DNA from: Arthrinium phaeospermum
Taxonomy: Eukaryota > Ascomycota > Sordariomycetes > Amphisphaeriales > Apiosporaceae
Length of the DNA stretch: 64,000 nucleotides
Assembly: GCA_006503535.1 (NCBI GenBank)
Contig: QYRS01000011.1
Coordinates: forward strand, 2,418,001 to 2,482,000
Direction: 5' to 3'
Positions 53,526 through 64,000 of the stretch are shown in pieces. The number at the start of each line of letters is the position of its first letter. Positions within the stretch are counted from its first letter, which is position 1. The position numbers and the translations under genes were made by a program. Under the pieces are notes generated by a model that was given only the letters and a program-made list of their open reading frames with translations, did not search any database and was not told the DNA's origin.

Positions 53526-55167
53526 CTAATGGGGGTCCGCGTCCCAGTCGTCGCTCCAGTCTTCCACCTTCCAGCTTGCCCGACTCTCGCTGAAGGAAAC
53601 AGGCATGTCATCGACGCACGTGGGAAAATATCCCTTATGGATGACTTCAGAGACTTCCTTGATCGACACCCGGAGCGCACTACCGCGCTTCCTCGCCGCG
53701 ATGGCGTGCCACGCACACAAGACCTTGTTGCTCGGCCTCCAGTCTGCGGCCCCGTGACCGCTCCAGACCACTTCCACATCTGGCTCCTCGCCACCGTCTG
53801 GTATCGGGTCTACGGCCCGTGAGAGGAACTTGAAGTCGCGGTTGATGGGGTAGCCCGTCAGCCTCATCGTCTTGAGCCGGGGCATTCTTTGCGCGGCCGC
53901 GGCAGAGGCCTGCCAAACGAGCTCCTCAGCCTGTTCCAAACGTTGGCGGAAATTACTATCGAAATCAGTTTTCTGCTCTTCTTTGGTCGGAAGTTTCAGT
54001 GGGTCGATGATGCATTGGTCGTAGTGTAGGACGAAATCCTCGAGCAGAGGCCATTCTGCCGCAGGGCCGTCTCCAAGGTTGGGCCCAAAGATCTCGATGC
54101 CGGCTCGTACGTCTTTGTACAGGCGCAGCCTCTTCAATCCCAGGGATATGTTGTAGAGTTTCAACGTCCTTGACTGGTCGAGGCTATGTTTCCAAGGGGA
54201 AGGCGGCATTTGATTCTCGATGAACCTCCATGCGGGGTCTTCGAATATCGCTAATTCCAATTCCTCCGTCAAATCAGTAGTCGACCAGTTATTGACCGCC
54301 TGTGAGAAGTCTGTAATCATGCATGGATGTTAGCTAGCAATTCGTTTGTGGTGCAATGACGACAAAGGAAAATCGTAGATACAGTTGGCGAGGAGGCCCG
54401 GTTTGGATTGTTCGCGTTGACGTGGGTTCCGGTATTCCTCCTGCAACACACGGAAGGACCGAGTGTTCCGTCGATTCCAGTAAATGCAGCGATTATGCCA
54501 CTGAGATGATACCGTTGATTCCATTTTGTGACCCTGTATGATGCCACTCTCATTGTGTCGCGAGGAGAAACGGTCGCCCATGTATGTACTTACCAAACCA
54601 TTCTCCGTTCCTGATGAACAAATCAGCCCTCTTCGCGGATGCGCAAGGAACGCTCCCCAGCAGCTTTGCGAGTAAAGCTGCTGTGTCGGAGGCGGTTTTC
54701 TTGGCGGTGATGTGAAGCTGCTTGACCAGGCGAACTTTTGGTAGCGAAACACGGAGATCTGCGTCTGGCGATGTCGGCGCGTAGTGTCGTAGCTTCGGTC
54801 CAATGAACTGAAGGTTCAGAGAGATCCCAGGGTGGTTGTGGACGTGGGCATTTCCGTCCAAGCTGTGCAGCCAGCCCATAACATCCTCAACGACGGATTC
54901 GCAGCGCTTCGTATCGCTGTCGTGGAAAATAAGTTCAAGGCACCGGAGATGGCTGAATCTTTCTGCCCTTGTGAGGAGGATGGAACGAAGTAGCTCAAGG
55001 TCGTCGTCCTTCTTGTACTCCTTCCTGACATTGCGAAAGGTGATCGACTCAATGACGGCTCTCCATGCAGCGCAGACGGTGGCGAGCTCTGGCAGATCCA
55101 CGGCCTCAAAGGCCAGGTTTTCCATGATGGCGATGGTGAGTTCATTGGGTAGAGACCAAGGCGCCAT
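53526..55167 (-). CDS. F-box-like protein, second tandem paralogue
   Basis: Exon 1 is 54594-55167 and exon 2 is 53526-54310, with donor GTAAGT at 54593 and acceptor ATTACAG, phase 1; the product has 452 residues. It starts MAPWSLPNELTIAIMENLAF, a typical F-box first helix (LPxEL), then LATVCAAWRAVIESITFRNV, the second and third helices. The middle has strand-helix repeats of an LRR-like type (FSHLRCLELIF, VRLVKQLHITAKKTASD). The C-terminal half shares the DYDQCI/HYDQCI, AAAAQRMP and WRPxxxVLxAWxA blocks with the first paralogue. It ends in a Trp/Asp-rich tail. Identical intron position and phase confirm a duplication. No frameshift here. Confidence 0.8.
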
Positions 55168-56078
55168 CGTGAGAACTGTTGTAGCAGGGAGCAAGTAGGT
55201 GGAATGACCAGTTGCTGTCAATGAGAAAGACGCTGTGCAAGTAGGTGAAAGAACCAGGTTGCGGCCAATGATGGAAGTCTGGATGATTGCGAGGGATACA
55301 CAGAGGTGTTGAGGCCACCCCGTAATCACATTTATTTATGTTCTTTTCAGAAAGTGACCCAGGCCCTGTTGGTACAATTACCAATGACTAAGTACCCAAT
55401 CAACTTCAAGAGAGGCAACTGACGAAGACGTATCAATCGTTTTGAGTGAGGTACATAGAAATCCAGAGCCAATCTAACCTACAACATGCTTGAAGCAAAT
55501 TCACGGGGGCTTGTCCATAGCTAGAGGCGTAGACGACCTGAAGTATGTGTCTGATTCTGCAAACGTGTACATACAGTCTGATATAAAGAAATATCCTACA
55601 TCAACCCCATGACTCATCTGGAAAACGATTTGCTATGATTTCGATTTCATGAATATGTCGGAATAGTTCAGTTTCAATTGGTTCATCTTGTAAGCCATGT
55701 CGTTGGAGAGAGGCTGTTGTTGCAAGCGGGAGGCGGCTGCAAGGGGATCTAGAACCCCCCACTGTGCCCCGCAATCCCGCGCGATCAGCCCCACCAAAAT
55801 TTTCCTAGAGCTTCGGTCATTGAACTCGTGCTTGCAGAGTTGAACGTCCGACAGCTTGGAAATCTCCATTCGGACGACCAGGACAACAGCAAAAGCGACG
55901 CGACCACGAGTTCCCAACAAGAACATCCGGGGGAAATTACAGACAGACGAACGAACGAACGGCGCATCGTCTTCAACAACCGCACGGCCCAATTGGCGAC
56001 GACGAGCTGCCACCACCGACAACAACCACCTCCCGACCGCACACACATACACAAGGGCACTCGCCCCCGCCAGCCACC
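55168..56078. other. Divergent intergenic region
   Basis: 900 bp between the second F-box paralogue and RRP41; holds both promoters. No gene recognised. Confidence 0.5.
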
Positions 56079-56900
56079 ATGCCCCTCGACACCTCCACCT
56101 ACAACCTCGCCCTCCTCCGCGTCGACGGCCGGCGCTGGAACGAGCTGCGCCAGCAAAAGGCGCAGATGGGCGTGCAGCCCTCGGCCGACGGCTCCGCCTA
56201 CCTCGAGCAGGGCAACACCAAGATCCAGTGCATCGTCTCGGGCCCCAACGAGCGCGACACGAAGAGCACCTCCTCCGCCTCCACCGCGCCGACCTCGGGC
56301 GGCCAAGGCGCCACGGTGGCCGTCAGCATCACCATCGCCCCCTTCGCGACCGTGGACCGCAAGCGCCGCGGCCGCAACGACAAGCGCCTGCAAGAGATGC
56401 AAACCACCATCGCCTCGGGCCTCGCCGCCGCCGTGCAAGGCCAATCCTACGGCCCGCGCTCGACGATCCACATCGCCCTCAACGTGCTGTCGCAAGACGG
56501 CTCCCTGCTGGCCTGTTTAATTAATGCCGCCAGCCTGGCGCTCGTGGACGCCGGCGTGCCCCTGACGGACTACCTGGTCGCCTGCACGGCGGGCTCGACG
56601 TCGTCGTACGCGGCGGCCGACGAGGCGGCCGACCCGCTGCTCGACCTCAACACGCAGGAGGAGCAGGAGCTGCCGTTCCTGACGCTGGCGACCCTCGGCG
56701 CGACGGACAAGGTCGTCGCCATGGTCTGCGAGAGCCGCGTCCAGCTGACACGCCTCGAGGGCATGATGGCCACCGCTGCCGACGGCTGCAAGGGCGTCCG
56801 CGACTTCCTCGACGACGTGGTGCGGGACAAGGGCGAGCTCATGGTGCAAGAGGGCGCCGTGGGCAGGGGCGAAGTAGTGGGCGGCATGGATTTGGATTGA
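56079..56900 (+). CDS. Exosome core subunit Rrp41/Ski6 (RNase PH fold)
   Basis: Single-exon protein of 273 residues. Rrp41 marks are visible: LRVDGRRWNELR at the start, DGSAYLEQGNTKIQCIVSGP (the first RNase PH strand pair), APFATVDRKRRGRNDKRLQEM, RSTIHIALNVLSQDGSLLACLINAASLAL and GVPLTDYLVACTAG. It is one of the six RNase PH-type subunits forming the ring of the RNA exosome, which degrades and trims RNA in nucleus and cytosol; the eukaryotic ring is catalytically inactive. A Ser/Thr/Gly-rich insertion (STSSASTAPTSGG) sits in a surface loop. Start context is CCACC ATG. It converges with the thioredoxin-domain gene. Confidence 0.93.
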   Translation: MPLDTSTYNLALLRVDGRRWNELRQQKAQMGVQPSADGSAYLEQGNTKIQCIVSGPNERDTKSTSSASTAPTSGGQGATVAVSITIAPFATVDRKRRGRNDKRLQEMQTTIASGLAAAVQGQSYGPRSTIHIALNVLSQDGSLLACLINAASLALVDAGVPLTDYLVACTAGSTSSYAAADEAADPLLDLNTQEEQELPFLTLATLGATDKVVAMVCESRVQLTRLEGMMATAADGCKGVRDFLDDVVRDKGELMVQEGAVGRGEVVGGMDLD

Positions 56901-57205
56901 TTTGGGGAGAGAAAAGAGGATACCAAGATAAAACGAGACACAAACGGTTGATAGGTAGAAGAAGGAATATGCACGTGAAGGGGGCATAGCATACATGTCA
57001 TCGATATCCGGCACAAATAGCATCTGCATGGCGTTTTCGGTTTGGTCACGAGATAGAGATGAAAGGAATTCCAAATGTTGAGGATCATATCATGTTTTTG
57101 TTGGTCGTCAATCTTGAAATGAGAAACGATATAGCTTTCTTGGCTCATTACATTTTGACAGATGTGCTAGTGTGATCGGCGTTGGTGCTATATCTCTGTA
57201 CGTAT
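56901..57205. other. Convergent intergenic region
   Basis: 305 bp between the 3' ends of RRP41 and the thioredoxin-domain gene. Nothing else seen. Confidence 0.5.
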
Positions 57206-58846
57206 TTAGAGCTCATCGTGCTCCGCCTCGGGGGCCGGGGTGGCCTCGGGCGTGGGCTCGGCGCCCTGCCACGAAGTCGACTCGTCCTCGGTGGGCACCT
57301 CCACCTTGACCTCGTCCTCGACCTTGACCTCGACCTTCTCGGCCTTGGGCGTCTCCTCGGCGACCTCGGACAGGACACCGGCGGGGAGCTTCTTCTTGGT
57401 GCCCTCGCTCAGGCGGATGGCGTCGATCCAGGCCTCGATGCTCTCGCCGCTGAAGTCGCCCTCGTACTGTCTCCACCACTTGCGCTTGCCGTTGACGGCG
57501 ATGATCTCGACTTCGGAGGCGAGCTCAAGGGTCTTAACCAGGGCTGCCACCTTCTCATCCGCCGAGTGAATCTCGTAGAAGGGGAAGAGATGGCGCTGGG
57601 CGTGCGCATGCTTGTGAGCGAGCTCGGACAGACTTCCGAGGGCCTTCTCAGCAGCCTCGCCGTGGGCGGCGGGTACAACGGCCAGAATGCAAGTGCCGGA
57701 CTTGGGGTTCAGGCACTCCTTGGTCAGCTTCGAGGCCTCGGTGATGGCGGGAATGGCGGGTGCGACCTCGGCAGCCTTGGTCGCCTTGGGGGTCTCCGAG
57801 GTCGCGGTTTCTTCCTCGGCCGTCTCCTTGGTCTTGCTCTTAGCGTCGGACGACTTGGAGGAGGCCTTCTCCTTCTTCTCCTTCTTGGCCTTGGGCTTAG
57901 CAGGGCCAGAGACGGGGTTGGGCTTGCCGGCCTGCGAGAGGAACTTGACCATGGCGTCCTTCTTCATCTCGCCATCGTACAACAGACCGGGCTTGTCGCC
58001 ACCGGGAAGCAGCACCAGAGCTGGGTAGGACTTGACACCGAACAGCTCATTGGCCTTGGTCTCCTTGTTGCGGACCTGGGCCACCTGGATGACGTCGAGG
58101 AAGTCGATGGCGAGGCTCTTGAGCAGGGCGCTGGTAGTGCCCTTCTCGCTGAACAGGATGGCCTTGGCAGTATCGTTGTTGGTGCTGAGGAAGCTGTCGA
58201 CGTCCTTGTCGGTGACCTTCGTCACGTGATTGTTGATCTTGTCGACGACGGCGTCGACGATGCCCTTGGCGGAGCGGGGGCCATTGTAGTCGTCGACGAC
58301 GGGCTTGCCGTACTTCTTGCCGGGGCGAGAGATCTTGAGGGTCGGGAAGCCCTGGACGCCGAACTGGCCGCAGAAGGGCTTGTTCTCGTCCTCGTCGCAG
58401 TTGATGGCGGCGACCTGGGCCAGACCCTCGAGGTTCTTGGCGGCCTTTTCGTAGGCGGGCTTCAGGTTCTGGCAGTGGCCGCACCAGGGCGCGTAGAATT
58501 CGAGGACCTATTGGATGCAAGAAAGAGATGGCTGTTAGTGGGTGGTCGAGTCATGAGGCGAACGGGTGGTGGGTGCATATTTGTTGGAGCCGTCCCCGGT
58601 GTAAAGTGATTGGATGGGGATAGACATAGGCACAATGCTGCTGAGACAAACGCAACGGCAAATGGAGATAGATAGAAGGGTGGGACATACGGTGGTGTAG
58701 TTGGACTTGGCTACGAGCCTGTCATAGCTCTTAGCATCGACCTGGAGAACGGGCGAGTTCTTGGTGTAGATGCCGGCGCTGACGGTGGGCAGGGCCGAGA
58801 GGAGAGCTACGGCAACGGTAGCTAGTGTGGGGTTGGAGGCATGCAT
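57206..58846 (-). CDS. ER thioredoxin-domain oxidoreductase (PDI family, Mpd1-like) with HDEL
   Basis: Exons 58691-58846 and 57206-58507, with donor GTATGT and acceptor CCAATAG, phase 0; the product has 485 residues. The signal peptide runs to about residue 24 (LSALPTVSA). The first thioredoxin domain has the active site WCGHC at residues 60-64, preceded by VLEFYAP. A second, redox-inactive thioredoxin-like domain follows ([15 protein letters not shown], then [15 protein letters not shown]). Next is a Lys/Glu/Ala-rich linker, a third conserved part ([20 protein letters not shown]), an acidic stretch and the C-terminal HDEL, the fungal ER retrieval signal. It forms and rearranges disulfides in secretory proteins in the ER lumen. 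Closest in layout to the fungal single-CGHC Mpd1/ERp38-type proteins. Sequon NYT at residue 49. Confidence 0.92.
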
Positions 58847-59855
58847 GGTCGGCCAGTGTCAGTCGATCACGACACAGCAGTAGCAGTGGGCGGGAGGCAG
58901 CTATGTATGTTCAATTGATGGAAACGCAGTCGATCAGAAAGACGGGGAATTGCGCTGGGAGACGAATGATGAGGACCGAATTGGCCATGCACAGAATGCG
59001 AAGGTTTCGCCAGAATAGTTCCGCAGGTTATAAACAGAGGATCGAAGGTGAATTGGTGTAGTTGTCCTCCTAGATTCAGCAAAAGGCCAGCGTGGAAATA
59101 AAGTCAGTCCATGAGCAGGCGGCAGCGATGCATGGGCAGGTCGACTAAAAGCAAACCGTGGGGCTCCCGTTGCATTCACCCGCACGCCACCCAGACCTCG
59201 TACCTCCATCATACTGCTCCATCACTCAATTGCGATCTTTACACTACCAGAAACAATTCCTCATGTCCAAATGAGGTAATGAAATAAATATGGAACGTGA
59301 TTCATAGTTGTCAAGCGACTGACCAGCTTTTTGAAACCTCAAGGATAAGTAAACAATCGAGATAATATGCAAGAGACAGAGCTGGGAAGTGACTTCGTAT
59401 CAGGTGGCATAAAGGCGCTTTGAGGCGATTTGGTGCCCTTCGGCAAATCAGAGAGTCGATCTGTCAAGAAGCTCAAGGTGGTCGAGAATCCAAAATCCGG
59501 GGTCCCTGTGGCTGATGCCCTGTAGCTCGAGCAGCTTGAGCCTCGCTGTGGTGAAAGCTCGACTTTAGGCTGTTGTTTCGGGTCTAATTCCGCACTACTT
59601 GGAGGGGTGAGCAACTTTTGTAGGAGCCTAGCCGCCATTACGTCGATGAGCGATGAGGGATCAGGGTCTGGGGTGTCTGGCAAACCCCCAGACAGCTTCA
59701 ACCACTGAATAGAACCTCAAAGACAACATCAGACAAAACACCACCCACCCGCCACGACATCGCCCCAAACACGATCTCGCAGTCTAGAAAGCATCACAAA
59801 CGTCTCTTCCGATCGATACCAGCATTTTCACCCGGGCGCATTGACAGCTCCGACC
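58847..59855. other. Divergent intergenic region upstream of the PDI-type gene and VTA1
   Basis: 1.0 kb. A minus-strand frame at 59339-59639 (from the first ATG, 100 codons) has a somewhat protein-like composition (MAARLLQKLLTPPSSAEL) but no recognised domain; it could be a small gene or chance. Otherwise promoter sequence. Confidence 0.4.
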
Positions 59856-61340
59856 ATGGCGGCCAATATCCCCGCACCCCTCAAGAAGGCGGGCATCACA
59901 CCCTTCGTGGTGCGCGCGACGCAGCTTGAGAAGGCCAAGCCCGTGATCGCATACTGGTGTATGTATTGGCTTCTGATCGGGGAGATGATCAATACTGATT
60001 GAGCAACAGGCGAATACTGGGTGGTCAACCAGATCCTCGCCAAGCAGCTCCACAGCACCGACGATGACTGTCTGCAATTCACCATGGCCTTGATGGACAA
60101 GCTAGAACAGACCAAATCCGAACAAGCCGGAAACGATGCGATACTGGACGATGTTGCCGGCAAGGCATACGTCGAGCAGTTCGCCCAGGAGACACTGGAT
60201 CGCGCTCTCCGGCCCCTCAATGCCAACAAGGTCACACAGTGAGTCTCTACCTAATCCGATTTCCCCTGCACATGTCGCTGATCGTCGCTCAGGCAAACTG
60301 CCGTCACATTCGAAGCGGCCGCCACCTTCTTCCACCTTGTCAACATCTGGGGCCCGGCCGACGCCGAAACGGAGCAGAAGATCAAATTCGCCAAGTGGAA
60401 CGCCGCCCGGATATTGAGAGCCATCAAGGAGGGCAAGGACCCCAACGAGTCGAACCCGAAGCCCCAGGAGGAAAAGGAAGAAGAACAATTGGACCCCAAC
60501 GACCCCGAGGTCCAAGCACTAGGCGGACTGCCCCGATCAGCCACCGTCGAGGACGCGCCGGAGGAAGGAGACAAGACCTACCTTGACCCAAAGGCCTCCG
60601 CTATATCGCCAGCAACCGTGTCGGCTCCTACATCTCCTCCACAATCAGCGGTTCCGCCCGAGCAAGTCTCTCCCATTGCACCGCCAGACCAGCCTGCCCA
60701 TGAGGGTTACTTCCCCTCTGCGCCATCTGCGCCCACGGCTGATGCTGATGACCCACCTCTTGAGCTGCCGTCCGCCCCTGGGGCCCCTTCATCTGCCGGA
60801 GACCCCGACTTCAGTATCCCAAGTCCACCCACAGTCCAGCCGGGCGCCTCAGGGGCCATCTCACCACCAGCCCTGCCCGACACGCCACAGTCCTTCTACC
60901 AACAGCCCCAGCCCCCTGTCCATCAGCCATCCGACCCGGCGTGGGCACCGGGGCCTGGACTCCCTCACCCTCACCAAGTCTATGCTCCGCCTAGCGCACC
61001 CCCGGCGCCTGGACTCCCTCACCCTCACCAAGTCTATGCTCCGCCTAGCGCACCCCCGGCGAACAACTTTTATACCCAGGCTCCGCGCCAGCCGACTCAG
61101 CCTTCAGAGTCACCCCGCTCACCTCCTGTACCCAAGAAGCCCCAATCACTCGCCCCGTCGCAGCCGGTGTCGAGCTACAGTGGTGGTCCACCTACCAACT
61201 CGGTGTATCAAGCCGATGACATGTCCATGGAACAGGCGCAGAAGCACGCCAAGTGGGCTATTTCGGCTCTCAACTTTGAAGACGTGCCTACGGCAGTTAG
61301 AGAGTTGAAGGCGGCTCTGAATGCTTTGGGGGCCTCCTAG
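59856..61340 (+). CDS. VTA1: Vta1, ESCRT-III/Vps4 regulator
   Basis: Exons 59856-59958, 60010-60238 and 60293-61340, all consensus and in phase; the product has 459 residues. The N-terminal MIT-like tandem domain is clear: PLKKAGITPFVVRATQLEKAKPVIAYWCEYWVVNQIL, then LMDKLEQTKSEQAGNDAILDDVAGKAYVEQFAQETLDRAL and FEAAATFFHLVNIWG. The middle is a long Pro/Ser/Ala-rich linker with a perfect 54-bp tandem duplication. The C-terminal VSL domain (MSMEQAQKHAKWAISALNFE, DVPTAVRELKAALNALG) binds Vps4 and stimulates its assembly in multivesicular body sorting. Linker length varies in fungi, so the duplication is tolerable. The N- and C-terminal domains are normal. Confidence 0.94.
60954..61061. repeat. 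Perfect 54-bp tandem duplication in the VTA1 linker
   Basis: 60954-61007 and 61008-61061 are identical, encoding two 18-residue units (PGLPHPHQVYAPPSAPPA). The unit is a multiple of three and keeps the frame; the lack of any difference suggests a recent event or conversion. Confidence 0.95.
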
Positions 61341-62170
61341 AGGCGGCGGCTATGATCATTGGGGGATACCTGTTATGGGAACACTGCATTTTAAGGGCTC
61401 ATGTCTATTGAAAACCACCGAGCTTTGTTTTACATGCATGGTAGCGGTAAAGGAAGTTCGTTAGGGGAACGAGGAGGGAGCATACCAGTAGGAATGATAT
61501 GTAGATACCAATGTGGGAGGAGCACGGCGATCGTTAATCGATTAAAGTCATTTATTATTCCCAGCTTGATCCGGTACAACCGAGATTCATGCAAAAAGCT
61601 TCCCTTCGCTTTCTCTCTTCACAAGCCATATCCCCTTCGTTCTTGTATGCGACTTCCTCGCCTCTCACCTGATCTGAAGATGCCATGGCCCAGACGACTT
61701 GCAAGGGGGCGATGCATAGGGTTGCTTCCATATATCAGTCTGCAGCGAAGTCAACCCGATTTTTCTTCATCCTACCCGGCATCTCGATTACATAAGACCT
61801 TTCTATCAAGTTGGTGGGCGAAATGTTTTCCCCGATGGGTCTTATATGCCTCTTGCGATTTTGAGTTCAGGGCAAACATGGCTCATCAGCGTTGAATATC
61901 GTTACCATTCACAATTCTCGGGTCGAGATCCACCAGCAGGTAGACTGTGTAGATTCATCTCCGACTACTTAATCTACAGGGCATATGAATTCGACCGAAG
62001 CTGAGAGTGACACGAATCCTATTCAATTTATCATATTAAACAGACACATTCCCTGCGTGACCTGAGCTATATTCAAACCGCATACCTCTGGCCTGTTTTG
62101 AACATAGTCAATCTTGACTTCGGTTTTGGACTCGATATATCTCTCAACACCTCACACACAGAGCTTCATC
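61341..62170. other. Intergenic region
   Basis: 830 bp between VTA1 and the next gene. A 164-codon frame at 61401-61895 has no domain. No repeat seen. Confidence 0.5.
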
Positions 62171-63139
62171 ATGGACCCATTCGTTTACGAGCTCATGCCA
62201 CGTCTCCCCCGATACGTCCAGGACTATGCCTTCTTTGCCTCGAACGGGGTTTGCAACCACCGCCATAATCAGCGGCCGCTTTACTACGCGTCCATCCACG
62301 ACAGCGACCCGGCTCCCCTACGCCACGGCTCGCTCCGTCACGACTACTACTCTGCCCGCCCGGAAGACGTGGACCCGGCCGAGGCCCTGATGGACGACGA
62401 CACGCTGCCCCCTCTCAAGGTGCAGTACGACGACCAAGGCAACGCCGTCATGGTCGACGACGGACACCCAGTCTGGCGGCCGGAATATGATGTATGTCTG
62501 GACGATCTGCTATCCCACCTCGCCGTCTACCGCGCGATCCCGCCCCTGCGGCCACTGGCCCTCCACGTCTTCAAGCAGTGCCTCGTCTCCTTCGTGCCGC
62601 GGCGGTGGTCGGGCCCGGCTATTGTCAACAGCTACATCGAGGAAGGCGCCTTCGGGGCCCTGGTCCGGAACGTCTACGAGCACACCGCCGAGGGCGACGG
62701 GCTCCGGGTCGTCTGCGCCCGGTTCGGGGTCTGGGCCCAGGCCCGGTGCGGGCTGCGCCGGCGCCGCCGGCCCGTCGAGTGGCTCGCGCACTTCCTGTGT
62801 GTCGATGCGGCGCGGCGGGCTTGCGGGGGGTTTGATGCGGATGTTGCGGAGGGGGTGCGTGGGCTCGCGGAGGAGCAGGGGCGGCTGAGGGCGCGGGCGG
62901 AGGGGGCAGGGGAGGAGGCGGCGGAGGCAGAGAAGGTAGAGGAGCGTCTTTGTGTGATGACGAGAGGTTTCCAATTTTGCGAAGAAATGCAGGGAGGATG
63001 CCAGAGCGAGAGAAACATTGGCATATTCGAATACTCAGAAATGAACGATGTTCAGATCATTCAAATTAGTGTTGAAAACTGTCTCATATCCCAGCTGATC
63101 TGGTCTATCACTTCTTGCATAGTGTTGGTGTGTATTTAG
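62171..63139 (+). CDS. Uncharacterised protein resembling the post-BTB region of fungal BTB proteins
   Basis: 322 residues in one open frame from the ATG at 62171. The part DDLLSHLAVYRAIPPLRPLALHVFKQCLVSF followed by FGALVRNVYEHTAEGDGLRVVCARFGVW resembles the region after BTB domains in many fungal proteins (DxLxxHxxVYxxAdkY.. ALAxxKF.. VYExTxxxDxGLRxxV), but no BTB core precedes it. The N-terminal part (DPFVYELMPRLPRYVQDYAFF) is unique. A His-rich stretch contains two Arg/His clusters. The end of the frame (after CVMTRGFQFCEE) changes to AT-rich composition with an unlikely hydrophobic tail, so the real 3' end may lie earlier or a 3' intron may be missed. Function unknown. Confidence 0.6.
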   Translation: MDPFVYELMPRLPRYVQDYAFFASNGVCNHRHNQRPLYYASIHDSDPAPLRHGSLRHDYYSARPEDVDPAEALMDDDTLPPLKVQYDDQGNAVMVDDGHPVWRPEYDVCLDDLLSHLAVYRAIPPLRPLALHVFKQCLVSFVPRRWSGPAIVNSYIEEGAFGALVRNVYEHTAEGDGLRVVCARFGVWAQARCGLRRRRRPVEWLAHFLCVDAARRACGGFDADVAEGVRGLAEEQGRLRARAEGAGEEAAEAEKVEERLCVMTRGFQFCEEMQGGCQSERNIGIFEYSEMNDVQIIQISVENCLISQLIWSITSCIVLVCI

Positions 63140-64000
63140 ACGAACATGAAGAGTTTCTAGCTATCTAAAAGCGATTAGACTGACATTTCCATCCAAGGAA
63201 TCAGAATGGCACACCTCTGTGGTCTTACTCCATGTGAAGTTACGCAGACCGCGATGGGAATTTTGGAGCAGTACCTAATGTTTAGGCTGCGGCAACAAAT
63301 CGCAAGATGCCATGGGCGACTAACCATCGTGAACGAGCCTGCATATCCTGCAACTGCAGATCACCTCACATCCCATCGGCGACGGAGTCCAAGGGACATT
63401 TCTTCTTTCCGGTGTATATTCTGCAGAGTTTCTGAAACTCCCTCATCCATGGAATTCGGCGATGGGACACAGAAGGAAATAGTTGCAACTGAAATGCAGA
63501 TGTATCCCGTTATTCCCATAAGATCTACTCGATAGACTGACAAACGCCGTCATGGCGTCGGATGTCATTGTTTGAGTGTAGGCTTAGGCTGGGCGCTAGA
63601 ACAACGACACGATACATTGATCTGCATCTGCCATGCTGGATAGCTGGGTGCTCGAGTCAAGATTTGTTTTCAGCAAACCGACGGCGAGAGGAAGGAATAG
63701 GCTATATTGATTTTTCCCGGCAGACTTGTTCATCTGGTCCTCACATACTTGATGCTAGTTTGACCAATTGCCTCCATCGAACCATTAATGACGGGCATCT
63801 TTTGCGGCTCAAAATACCATCGCGTTGAATGTTCAGTCCGTAGCAACGGCTAAAACCGGGTTTAGCGACCAGCTAAGTCAATGACAGTCACCTCAATGAA
63901 CCCCGTGAAATTGCAGGCTTGTGCATCTGCTTTTTACACGTAATTGCGATGGGGTTTGGAATTAGGCGCGTCCAAGACCTCGCGTTCGCGGCGTTCGCGA
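63140..64000. other. Intergenic sequence to the window edge
   Basis: 860 bp. Short frames only (109 codons at 63206-63535, 88 at 63562-63828), without domain or codon bias. No gene called. Confidence 0.45.

Noticed and set aside
53462..53794. 110-codon minus-strand frame with TGTRTPIRGLD
   Set aside because: It overlaps exon 2 of the second F-box paralogue in another frame; the motif is chance.
57182..58609. 475-codon plus-strand frame
   Set aside because: Antisense to the PDI-type gene. Leu/Gly/Asp repeats result from reading Lys/Glu/Ala codons backwards.
59339..59701. Small minus-strand frame between the PDI-type gene and VTA1
   Set aside because: Composition is partly protein-like, but the first in-frame ATG is internal (59639), no domain is visible and the region must contain two promoters; kept only as a note.

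Overview
The window is nuclear DNA of a filamentous ascomycete, most likely a sordariomycete. Supporting evidence: short GT-AG introns of about 50-120 nt, GC-biased codon use in housekeeping genes, and a gene set of fungal type (HET-domain protein, Zn2Cys6 regulator with fungal-specific domain, 2EXR and F-box-like families, Tim50, Vta1, Cgi121, Rrp41, an HDEL-tailed thioredoxin-fold oxidoreductase). The genus cannot be fixed from sequence alone. There is no sign of prokaryotic, organellar or plasmid DNA, and I found no rRNA, tRNA or CRISPR array.

Region 1 (1-21.5 kb) is gene-dense and mostly core: an edge-truncated sugar/quinate-type MFS transporter diverging from a BNR_4 beta-propeller gene, a Cdc1/Ted1-type phosphoesterase, a small conserved protein, a Tim17-like membrane protein, mitochondrial proline dehydrogenase, a HET-domain protein with a large Arg/Glu microsatellite, a 2EXR protein and TIM50.

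Region 2 (about 22-35 kb) is sparse and clearly accessory. It holds nine copies, all on the minus strand and 1-2 kb apart, of one family of 80-106 residue single-pass membrane proteins. Each has a conserved hydrophobic head, a fast-diverging Pro/Ser/Trp-rich middle and a short Arg-rich tail. Six copies look intact, one has a tail shifted by a 17-bp tandem duplication, and two are broken. Most have a TATA box 70-150 bp upstream and a splice-donor-like site 15-63 nt after the stop. I do not recognise the family; it is the best candidate here for an undescribed system.

Region 3 (35-47.7 kb) has a secreted repeat protein (five NQTQM repeats and an eight-cysteine tail), a 966-residue Zn2Cys6 regulator with a 4.5-kb upstream region, the KEOPS subunit CGI121 and a small two-helix membrane protein.

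Region 4 (47.7-64 kb) has a MITE-like inverted repeat, two F-box-like paralogues in tandem, RRP41, an ER thioredoxin-domain protein, VTA1 and a protein resembling the region after the BTB domain in fungal BTB proteins.

Three genes (BNR_4, proline dehydrogenase, first F-box paralogue) each need one extra base in a short homopolymer to read through. The shared pattern, and the fact that one is a core metabolic gene, point to assembly errors rather than three independent pseudogenes. Splice sites and starts below were placed by eye from consensus signals and reading-frame phase.
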